64,000 bases of DNA from contig NC_092672.1 of assembly GCF_964355755.1 (NCBI RefSeq), forward strand, positions 14,938,501 through 15,002,500, given 5' to 3'. The DNA is from Antedon mediterranea (Eukaryota; Echinodermata; Crinoidea; Comatulida; Antedonidae). The notes under the pieces are model-generated. The model did no database searches. It saw only the letters and a program-made list of their open reading frames with translations, and was not told the DNA's origin. The position numbers and the translations under genes are program-made. Below, piece by piece: positions 20,601 through 32,600 of this stretch (positions are counted from its first letter, which is position 1; the number at the start of each line of letters is the position of its first letter).

Positions 20601-23600
20601 CATGTAAAAAAAACATTAAATTTCTACTGTTAACTACTTACAGTACCGGACAGAATTATTGCAGATTTTGAACGCATTCAACGCATTGTTAAAGTGTTGA
20701 CAACGCGTTGAAACTGCGTTGTCCGTTGGCGTTGAAAGTGTTGAGTTCGTTGAACTGTTTATTCAACCAACACAATGTGTTGCGTTGAGTTTGCGTTGAA
20801 ATAACGAACAATCGGATTCGTATGGTATTTACAGATTGCCAGTGTGTATTAGTAGTAGTAGTAATAGTATAAAATACAGTATTACAAATATTTAAGAAAA
20901 CAAACATAATGTGTATTTTTCCGCGGAAACCTAGCTTAATATATTACACTAGGCTAGGCCTACTACTAACGAGTAGGCCCCGTGTGTATATGAGCCGCGT
21001 CTGCCATCGCAGTTAAAAGTAGTGGTCATGTCCTCAATTACTGTGTGCCTATATTAACTGGAGTATTAAATACCAAAGTTAAGGCGGCGGTGAATCTTGG
21101 AGGCTAGGTCACATCGTAATTAATTATTTCCAAACTAAAAACTTCGCAGTACTGTACTACATTTTTATTTATAAAAACAACGTAGCCTACACCCGCCGCC
21201 ATGGAAGGCAACAATACACCACCAACATAACGATCCAGCATGGTCGTCGGACGTCGTCCTTTTCACGCATGCTTTTCGTGACGTGAGGGACGAACTGATC
21301 GAAAGGTGAAGAGTTCATTCATTATGAAATATTACGCGTAATAATTAAAAGGGAAAAAATCGTTTAGTTTTATTATTATCCATAAATATATCATTATCAT
21401 GTATTATATTATAAATTAATTATTGTGGTGCCTAACGTAACCCCATGCAGAGAAAAGCGTTAAATATAATAACCAAGAAATAGGAATGACCAATTTGATG
21501 ACAATAGGCAATGTTAGGCGTTTTCTTTAAAATCAAAACCTGTGCCATACCATATTATTCACGCCAAGGTGTAACCCACAAATATTTGAATAACCAAACA
21601 ATTCAGAATAAAGAACCACTTTATTCTGATGCAAGACAATATATTATTACAGGCGCGAGGTTTAGGCGTTTTCTCTTTAACATACTATTGTTTCTTAATA
21701 TAATTATATTGGCCTCCTCCTGAAACTGTATGAATGGGATGGGAGTTGCGAGAATATGCGAGCGAACAGCCAACATTTTAATCAGTTTACAGTGTGATGC
21801 TTTTCAAAACGCGCAACGTTTTCAACGCGTTCAACGCTATGGGATTCAATTGTTTAACGTCGTCAATGAACGGTCAACGGGTTCAACACATTCAACACGC
21901 TCTATTGTTAACGTATTCAAAACGCTTGTTGTACTTAAAAATGTAATGTTGTTCGATTTATAAAGATTTAAATTGGTTCATGGATGGGTGTCGGACACGT
22001 CAAATTTTTTAGTTCTTTCAAATTACATTACAACAAACAATGGGACAATTATAAAATAAAAACCAAAATAGAGAAACAATATTTTAACTTTATCTCTTGA
22101 ATCTCGAACAGCTAAAAAATGTAGGCCTAAATAAAATTAATTACTTCGTCGTCATTAACGATCGTTAAATACGTCATAACACACGTGGTGTTTTTCTCGA
22201 GGAAACCAGGGTGGCGGCCTCGTGTGTTGATGTCAGTAATTTCCACGTTGTTTGATTTTACGACGTGAGATCGTGTTTTCCCCCGGAAGGCCTACAGTAC
22301 AGTATTAACTGTTAGACTTGGCATCGACCTTATTATTCGATGTTTTCCTTCACTAAACACTGGGAAATATCACTGTGTGTTTTATTTGGTAACTGTCCGT
22401 TCAATACTATTACTTAAAAATATATCTAAGCTTCAAATATATTTTATTTATATTAAAATATCTGGTAGTGACTGCCGATGGGTATTTTGCCTGTTGTTGT
22501 TACTGATCGTTCAGGCGTGCAATCGGCCAGTCTAGTGCTGCAGCAGCTAGCGTTGAAATAACTAATTGTTTACTTGACATGCTGATAATGACTTTCGTTG
22601 AATAAACAACTAAACGTTGAAAGCCGTTCAACGCAACGCAAACACAACGCAACGACAACGTGTTGAATGCGTTGGGATTTTTGCAATAATTCTGTCCTGT
22701 ACTGTATTTTTGGGGTAAAACATCATCAAAAACTAGTTCTGTATTAGTTAATTGAACGTTCTGATACTATATTTAGAATGAAAGCCTACCAAACCAACAT
22801 AAAAGTAATTGAATTGTGTAGTGTATGACCCACTGGGTATATCCATGTAAAAAAAACATTAAATTTCTACTGTTAACTACTTATTTTTGGGGTAAAACAT
22901 CAAAAACTAGTTCTGTATCCTTTTGAGCGACCGACTGAACGTTCTGATACTATATTTAGAATGAATTTTGTACGATCTTTTAGTCGGCATCGTTTCTGGA
23001 TTGACTGGACGTTCGCTATATTATTTTTATTAGTTGGCTTAGCTCATTGTGTTTGATCAAGTCTCTATGTTTACATCGTGGGAAATTAATATTTATATTC
23101 GCCGTTGAGTAAAACATCCACGAAGGAAACGATTATGATATTATATATTTCCTAGTAATTTACAATACTTGGTCCTCCGCCAGTCAAAATTAACGCATTA
23201 ATTTTCACACCTTGTTACTTCGCTAAGAACATTGTAGGGTTGTTTATTAAGGTTCTGAACTCCCTACGAAGTTCAGAACGTAGCTCATTGAAAGTTGTTT
23301 ATTGAGTTTATGAAGCCAAACAATGGAACCTACGAAGGGAGCCTACGTTTACGAAGCTACTTCGTAGGAAAAGTTGCAGTATTTTCTTTCTGTCAAAGTG
23401 ACGAATTCAAATCTAGTTATTTTTATTTTTGTAGTTATGGTGGTTATCCTCAACAAGGTTCTACACAATCATATGGCCAACAGCCTTCGTACCAGGTAAA
23501 TAAATCGGGTGTTTTGAACATGTTTCATTGTTGTAGATTACGAATTTGGCATTATGTTGCCTGTTCTTTTTGTTACCATTTAAACTATATCCTCGTTGAA

Positions 23601-26600
23601 GGTTCATTCATAGCCCACAAGAGTTTTGTTTAAATGTTAAATTGAATGAAATGTTTTTACAGCAGGGTTATGGTAGTCAACCAGGAGCAGCATCTAGTGG
23701 CTATGATCAACCAGGACAAGTTCCACCACCACAGCAATCTTATCAACAACCTGCAGCACAATCTAACTATTCACAATACAGCCAACAACCGGCTGCCAGC
23801 TCGGTAGGCTCATCTTATGGAACGCCAAGTTATGGAGGCTCAACTCAACCACAAAGTTATGGTCAATCTGGTAAGTTGTGTCACTTTGTAGTAGACCAAT
23901 AAAATGTCTTATCTTGTTATCCTATAGTTGATTGATGTCTAGTTCACTTTTACATTACAGGCCAACAAAGTAGTTATGGCGGTCAACCTCCAAGTTCTTA
24001 CGGCCAACAGTCCCAGCAGCAACCACCAACTGCAAGCAATACAAGTAGCAGTGGTTATGCTCAACCGTCTGGCTATAGTAGTCAGCCATCAAGTTACGGA
24101 CAAAGCTCAACTGGAGGTCAGTCAAATTATGGATCATCAAGTTATAGTGGTGGAGCACCTAATTACCCACAACCTAATCCACCCCCATCATCTGGGTCTG
24201 GCTATGTTGGATCATCTGGGGGTGGTAGTAGTGGAGCTGGAAACACTTTTGATGGTAAAGCAATTCATTCACAAACCATAAAACATAGTAAACCAATACA
24301 ATCACAATATTCTTCGTATATCTTATTAAAACAGCTTATATGCACTAATGTGACTTCTAATCTCCTCCCTTTGATTGCCTTAGGTGATGCCAAAAAAGTA
24401 TCGTCAATACCTGTACTGTGACTTTCAAATAATGGGCTTTGAAATTTAAAAAAATGTAGAATAAACTTACAAATTATGTATTATTAATGAAAAACTTCCC
24501 ACGATTTTGTCAATTTGCCTATAGTTCCAAAACAGGTTTCTTAACTGCTTTCTATTCCCACAGTATCTTTCGCTTGGTCAGTAATCATTAAAAAGGTGGA
24601 CACGTAAGGGTTTATTGGGGCCATTTTTCTTTTGCACATTGGTCGTACTAATTTATACTTATTGAGTTAGGCAAAAACAAAATATTGATGCAATTTGTAT
24701 AAAAAATTAAAAAGAATTAATGAAATTAAAATGTATTATGGGGTACCAAACTTTTAACATAAAACTGAATCTTTTTCTCTGCTTTTTCCTTTTTTTTTTT
24801 TTTCCTTTCAGTTACTTGTAGAGAAAGTTTAAATGCTGTAGTTTATTTTGTGTCCCTATTTTTGTTTTTTTAAGGTGGATCAACCAACTATGGTGGTGGT
24901 CAAGGCGGTGGTTATGGTGGAAGTAGTTATGGTAACGATGGAGGAGGTAACATTCATTTTTTCATTCAAGTACTTGTTGAAACAAACAAGGCAAAAGAAT
25001 AACATTCAAATTAATTAAGATTGCGTCCAACTTGAAAGCAAATATATAGGACAATATTTAATTTTTAGGTTATGGAAGGGGAAGAGGATCAGATCGTGGA
25101 GGCGGCCGAGGTTTTGGGTAAGTTTTTCCCTGTTTAATTGATAAATATCCAAGAAGGATTACATAACTAAAAATGCTGTCATTGATATTGTTATTTGCTA
25201 ATAAGTGTGGCCGAAAACTCCTCCTATTTTCATTCCAAGTTTTGGTAAAATTATGACTGAAATTATAGCAGATAACCAATTTTGACATACAGTGATATTG
25301 TAAAAATGTAGGCTCTCTATTTTAAAGTGGGCCTAAAAGGGTTTAAATTAGTAAAAGAGTTTACATACCAGATTGTGGTTATATTTTGTGCCTCAAATTA
25401 AAAATATTTTACATAAAAAATAATAAAGGTATGTACAAATTTTAAAATGCGTAAGGTAAGTATAGTTTTAGTAAAGGGCAAGTAAATATGGGACACTTTT
25501 TAAAAGCTGGTTAGAATATACAATTATTTAAATTATTGTTATATACATTGTAAATATATAATGGAAGTGAATGGTTGAAGTCGTGGAAACCACAATGCCT
25601 TTATTGCCAATGTTTTCTTCCCAAGTTTTTTTCTAGTCCACAGGTAGACAGAGCACAAATATAATCAAGAAATAATAGAATAATAATAATAATAAAGTAG
25701 AATAACATTTCAGTGTTTGTGCCCTTTAAACAAAATTAAAATTCAGTTTGTTGGAAATTTATCAATGAAATGCAATATTATAAATCTTCCAGTTATTTAT
25801 GAAAACAAGAGGCAGCCACTTGTCACAAAAAGATCAATAACCATAACAATTTGTCTAACTTGTAACACCCATTTTCGGTAACAAGAGATGTTAAAAATAT
25901 GGTTTTAAAATTACATTTTGCTATACCAATACATCTCCAATGCGAAATAAATGGCTACTAAAAATGTTGAAACTGCAATAATTTGTATATCTAGTGGGTT
26001 TACAACTAATCGATTTGTGGCTTGTGGCGGATTTGCCTTGTTTTTACAATGAGAGATTTTCCAAGAAGTTGGTACAGCTTGTTTTGGTTATTATAATATA
26101 TAATGTACGCAAGTACTCTGTTTTTCTACATGTGTTAACATAAGTCGAAACAGCTTTGTTCCTAGGTAATAACCAAATTAAGTATAAATTATTGTATATT
26201 GGGATTTTATCTTTTTTTAATTAGAATATTTTCTGATATATTGGCTTCATAACTGGTATAAATACTTTTATATTTTATGATTTATAAAAATTTGTGAAAA
26301 TTATATTACTTGCATTATTTTGTTAGGTTCTAAATTTAAACTATGTACAATGAATTGAACTTGATAATATTTTATTATAGTGTATAAATTTAGTAGCTTA
26401 AGTAATTTTAGATTTGTGTCATTTATGGAAAAGTTTCTTATTTTTAAAAAACAGTAGATTGTTTCAGGCAAAAATACTTTGCTAGACCGATCACAATAAT
26501 ATTGCAAACATCAAAATCATTAGGTTGTTGTGAGTAGGTTCTGGGAATATACAAATAACTCTATGCTGGATGGTAACAAGAGATTCAAGTAACATGAAAT

Positions 26601-29600
26601 GAAATTATTACATAATAACTCTATGCTGGATGGTAACAAGAGATTCAAGTAACATGAAATGAAATTATTACAATGTTATGTTTTCAATATATACTTAGTA
26701 TAAAGTACAATTACATCAGAGTAGGGAAAACATAATCGTTACTTTTAAACAAATAAACACTAATACATATCTTCCATTTCATGTTTCACATTCGACATTT
26801 TTGGGTTTCAGAAGTACAGTAACATAAATTTACCCTTAGCTTACAGAATGTTGGCTTTCAAAAGAAACCATACCAAGATTAACTTCTAGTTATCTATTTA
26901 AGAAGTTTAGTATGTTGAAAGTATATAAGTTGTGTTACATATTGTATATTGGTAGTTTAGATAGGTAAATTGTATAGATTGTACATGCCAATTTTCAGCC
27001 TCCAAGAATTTCTTCATAAACAGCGGACTGAGAAAAAAAAAAGAAAATGAGGAGCTTATTGTGTGATTGGGAATTAAGGGTGTATAGTTTGACGACCCCA
27101 AACTTTGGAGGTATCAAACTACGCTTTCTTATCCCGTCACCTAAGCATTCCTCTCTTAATTACAGTGATCGTAGCCGTGGGGGACGCGGTGGCGGCTTCA
27201 ATAGGGACGGTAAGTTAGTCAATATTTGGCAAGCGTCCGCTACTAAAAGTTTTAAAACCTTTTCTTGTCATCACTGAACAGCTAGTTTTACATTGTTTTG
27301 ACAAGCAGTTTGAGAATAATTATGATCTCGTACTGTGGTCAAAATACTCAATTCAGAGTTCATCTTATGAAATTTAGTGGGCCTTGTGTATAACAAGCTA
27401 ATAAATCTGCTCCTATAACAATTCACAAATATATCAATAAAGAGTTTTTTTAAACCTTTCATACAGATTTTAATGCAGCGTGTTACTAAAATTAAGTTTC
27501 ATGTATCAAGAGTGTACTGTTGTATACTGACAATATCCAACTCCTGGTTTTTTATTTATTTTATACAGTATAAAGTTGTTTTATTTTCATTATTTAATTA
27601 GAATATTGTGTGAATAGAATCATTTGTGATCCAACTGTATACAGGTCTGCATTAACGCTAAATAAATCTTCCGGGAAAGAATGGGTACTCTAAATGTAAA
27701 CAGTGAATCTAATCAACTACATTTTTAATGGTGACACATTTTCTGAACAAATAAAATTCATTAATATCAAATGGTCTTGGTCTAAAATATATATAATACA
27801 GTGTATATATTTCCGAAAAGGTCAAATAATTGTTTTAAAACACAAATGAGGTATTAAGTCTGGTATCAAGTTGAATGGATTAGGCTCGCTGATAATGGTT
27901 GTAAAATTAAAAAGGGTAGAAAGATGGTGCTGTTCCAATAAATGTTACAATACAAAGATAGTGTAAATATACCTATAATTTTATACTTTTTAATTCAAAT
28001 TTGTTGGGTAGTAATTAAACTACTACTGCTAAACAGGGAAATATTGTAGGTCTAATGTCACTTTGGCAATGAAGGGTTAAAGGAGGGTAATTTTTTTTTA
28101 TTATTTAAAACATAGGTGAAAAAGTTCAAGTTTGTTAATTTATGAAAATTACTTTCATAGGTGGAAGCAGCAGGGGAAGTGGACCAGGAGCCGGTACTGG
28201 TGGAGGTGGTGGAGGAAATTCAGGCCGATATGGTGGAGGTAAGTCAATGATGCTAACAATTAATAATAATAATAAGATTTATACAATGCACATATCCACT
28301 AAAGTGCTCAAGGATTACGGTAATTAATATGTTGTACAATGTCGTTATTCGTAGTATGAATTATTTGAAGTGTTTGCATTTTCTGTTACAGATACAGAAA
28401 TGATCGAGATGCATGATACAATATTTGTCAGTGGCCTTGGTACTAATGTAACAGAAGAAGCAGTTGCCGAGTTTTTTGGCAACATTGGTGTTATTAAGGT
28501 AACGGAGTGGTGTAAATGGTTTCTCTGCTTTTCTTCTATTTTGGATATTTTATGGATCATTTTTCAGTGCTTAAAATCATTGTATTAGGCACTATATAAG
28601 ACTACCATTATTCCGATTCCTTATGTTTTAGATCTAATTTAAGGTAACAAACTACATATAATGTAAAAATAAATACTGTATGGTCATATTGAGGTCCTTT
28701 TTTTTGTTAAAATGTGAATAAGACGATTCTAATAATTTTAGCGGCCCGCTATAATCCCAACATGCATTGCGCGCAGATTGATATTTTATTTTTTATTGTG
28801 TAATTTACCCACTTTTCGTTCACAAGGCCAAAACAAATCGAACATTTCAGCAAAAATACAGAGTTTCCCCCAATTTGTATAACAGAGTCTGGCAAAAACA
28901 GAAAGACAATTAATAGAGCAACTATATGTCAGGCCAAGTCTATAGCTAGCGTATGGTGTTCGTACGTTACCAGTGTTTACCAGCCAGGCCTACAAAACTA
29001 AGAATACACCACGCTAAGGTCAAATCTGCTTTCGCAAAATTTGCGAAAGGTCGCCGATTTTTTTTTTTCTCGCAAAATCGTCAATTCTTTAGCAAATTTT
29101 AAAAACCACAAAAATGACTAAATTTGTCGGTGGCTGGGGTAGCACTAACATTTCATTTTGTTTAGCCATTTGGCGAAAGTCAAAATATTTTTTTTAGTCA
29201 AATCAGTTTATCTATAGCCAAAATGGCTAAAGTCCAATTTTTTTATTTAGCCAAATGAATCGGTCATCAGCCAAAATTAAAAAAATATTTCTAGCAAACG
29301 AACACTCATATCGTTGTTGAATGTGCAGATAATAGGCCAAAGCACAGGGAAAAAGCGTTTCTTTTGGGGGAGAAATTTATACCACCCCGGCCCGATTATT
29401 TATTAACCAACAACACAAAAGTTGGCGGCCGGCCTTGCTGTTTATATAGTCCGCAAAAAAATGCACGCCTGTTAGACTTTACCATTTCCCGAATGTTATT
29501 TTGTTTACTCTACTGACGCACTGCACGCACGAGGAAACTTTATTAAGGGTAAAATATGAAACTACATTATTGGAGCCTAAAATGCATAACGCATAAATAT

Positions 29601-32600
29601 TGATTTCGATAAGATCATTCATTGAAGATACTATGTTTCTTTTGAATCTGAAAAGTACACCCCTATCGAAAAATAGACAATCCCGGTAAATAGCCGACCG
29701 ACGGGGCTGTCGTCGATCGTTTGTGCAGCGCAACATGTGATAGTTTGGGTAGACTCCATCATCCATGTGTCGTGTAATGTCTGTCTCTCTCTGTGCAGTA
29801 TACCTCAATCATATTGAAATAACAAAGAGACGCCTGGTACAACGAAACAAGTTTACGAAAATGGAGCTTGAAGTAAACAACATTATAACGAACAAAATAA
29901 ATGCTTGAAGATCGACAAATGGACCTTTTAGTTGGACTTTATGCTTTCGCCAAAATGATTATTTGTTTATCTATTTTATCATATGTCATCGCCAAAATGG
30001 CTAATGTAGCCGTTTTATTTTTCGCCAATCTGGAAACGTTTCGCCCATGGCGACTTGGCGATCGGCCAGTGCGAGCCCAGGGTAGATACATCAAATGGAT
30101 ATCAAATAAATGTGTTAGTTGTTGTCTTGTATTGTTTTTATATTTTATTCATTCAAGTTTGTGATTGAAAATACAAATAAAAACATGACCGCATGCAAAA
30201 ATGTTAGGCCTATCTACTGCAGCCTCACTGGCCTGACGCGATACCAGTCGCCACGGCCAAGTCATGTAATGTATGGTCGGCGTCAGGCCTTTATCAACAC
30301 AAACAATATGAAATAATAATAATGTTTGTGTTTTATTTGCTTCTTATTCACCCACATGTTGAATGTTTTGATTTTCTCCGTCACAAAAACATCTTAACAC
30401 ACGCCATAAACGAACATTTTCATGCAGCATGTTGCGTGATATTTACGACGCACGACGGATCAGCAGCTTAGTCGGGCGCGTGTACATTTATTTACAGATA
30501 ACACGATTTCCAACTACTCGCCTGAACAATTAAGTAGACCTCTGAACGGAAATCTTGTTTTAATTAACATACTCGAGTAACGCGGAAAAAAACGTTGTTG
30601 ATAGGCAAGTAATGCAATATCTCTACATTGCTATCGCTTATAGTTATAGGCTGGCAACGGTATCGAAGTCGTTTGAGATTTTAAAGAAAAATTATTTTCG
30701 CAAGTTTTGCAAATGATATCAATTTTTCGCAAATTGACCACTCCAATCGCCATTTGCGAAAAAAAATGGTTAGCGTGAGCATAACTAACTAGGCTAGTCC
30801 TAAATACCGTCCGTTAAGGACATTTACCGTGAGCTACTTAGGTAGTTGTTTCTTTCTGTTTATCATAATTTACCATAAAATGTACATTTAAGACAATGTT
30901 AATGTTTTTAAAGTAATATATGTGCATTATTTTTACAAATCGTTACAAACTGTACGGAATGGGTCTTTAAATAAGGGAATTTTGAAGAAACCCATTTATT
31001 AAATACTTTACTATTATTTTTAATTTAGATGGACAAACGAACTAATAAACCCAAAGTTTGGGTGTACAGAGATAAGCACAATCAGAATGTACCTAAAGGA
31101 GAAGTGACTGTAACGTATGATGACCCTCCAACAGCCAAAGCAGCCATCGATTGGTTCAATGGTAAGTCATTTTTGCAAATGTTTTTTGGTTTTTTGTTTG
31201 TTTTTGTGTTAGGAATTCTAAAAATCTGTAAATTAATCTAGAGCTTCTTAATTTGCATACAACTGTACTTCTGTTGCGTTATGCTTTTGAAGGCATGTTT
31301 GTGCTGTACTATTGTATTTGCAGGATGTTTCTTGATTTTATTAAATAATTCTTCAACCGTGCTAAATTAGGTAATATTGTCATTTCAGGTAAAGATTTCC
31401 ATGGAAACATCATGAAAGTAGAACTAGCAAAACGTCCAGCAACGTCAAACTATGGTAAGTTTGTATTCAAATACATACTGTCATGGCAATAACCAGAATG
31501 GAAATGAATTGTGTTGCCTTCTGGTTGTGATGTAAGCGATGTTAATTAGCTTTTGTATATGATGATACTCGGACACCTCTTGTATGATGTAATGAAATGA
31601 TTCTATTCACGATATATATCTGATGCAAATATGCTTTCTGAACATTAATAAAAAATAATAATTAGTTTCTCGTTAATACTAACCAGTTTTTTCTTCATAA
31701 TGTAGGTAGAGGAGGTGGTAGAGGCGGTGGTGGTGGAGGAGGAGGATTTGGACGTGGTGGAGATAGAGGAGGAAGAGGAGGTGGATTCCGTGGTGGACGA
31801 GGACGCGGTGGTGGTGGTGGAGGAGGTGGTGGTGGTGGTGGTCAAGGTGGTGGACCTTCAAGAGATGGTGATTGGACATGTCCAGAAAGGTATTCAATTC
31901 AATTTTTTTTTGTTTCGGAAATATTTCATCCCAACCAAAAACAAATGTGCAAACTGTAAGCTTATACTGTATAGAATTCTTCTCCATCTACAATACACTA
32001 TTCAACATACATTGCAAAACACAGAATCTTACTGTTTGTTTATATTTGTTTTTTTTTTTAATTATTAGCTCACTATTTCAAAAATGTATAATAGTTACAA
32101 AAAAATACGAGAGCAGGAGGATGACCCTATAAGCTCGAAAGCTTGTTTCCATAGGGGTCCTCGAAACATATTACTATAAATACAAATAAAGCATCAACAT
32201 CGAAAATACAGTAGTATGTCAAAGTTGTCGGTTTTGCCTCATGCCATCATTTGTACTATTCCATTAAACATTCATTATTTTTATATTATTATTAACAATT
32301 GGTCAGTCTTAATTGGATTTAAATTAGAATTGCAACTGTATTGAACACTAAACAATTTTCATTTCATTTTAGCACTTGCGGTAACAACAACTTTGCATGG
32401 AGGGATACCTGTAATAGGTGTAAGACAGCAAGACCAGGAGGTGGAGGTGGGGGTGGAGGAAGAGGAGATGGTAAGAATATGTAAAAACTATAACAACAAA
32501 TAAATAATTATAATAATAATTTAATTTAATAATTATGTCGTTTTAGTACTGCAAATCTATCAAGTACTTGGAAATTCAGTAATTATAGCCACGCATACAA

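Larger units (their letters stand above)
17618..24254 (+). other. FET gene exons 1-5: prion-like SYGQ region
   Basis: Exon 1 encodes only MATDS plus one base, and exon 2 [12 protein letters not shown]. Exons 3-5 encode repeated S/G-Y-G/S-Q units ([30 protein letters not shown]). This composition is known in FET proteins to drive phase separation and transcriptional activation. Tyrosines are regularly spaced and charged residues are nearly absent. Introns 1 (17634-20431) and 2 (20469-23434) are long and filled with transposable elements; introns 3 and 4 are short (167 and 90 bp). Confidence 0.9.

Noticed and set aside
31679-31987. Poly-His/Ser/Thr frames antisense to FET exon 13
   Set aside because: They are antisense shadows of the Gly/Arg codons of a confirmed exon.
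32117-32162. microRNA-like hairpin in FET intron 13
   Set aside because: The stem is interrupted by a bulge, an internal hairpin lies in the loop and AAATA-type sequence follows, so a retroelement tail is more likely.
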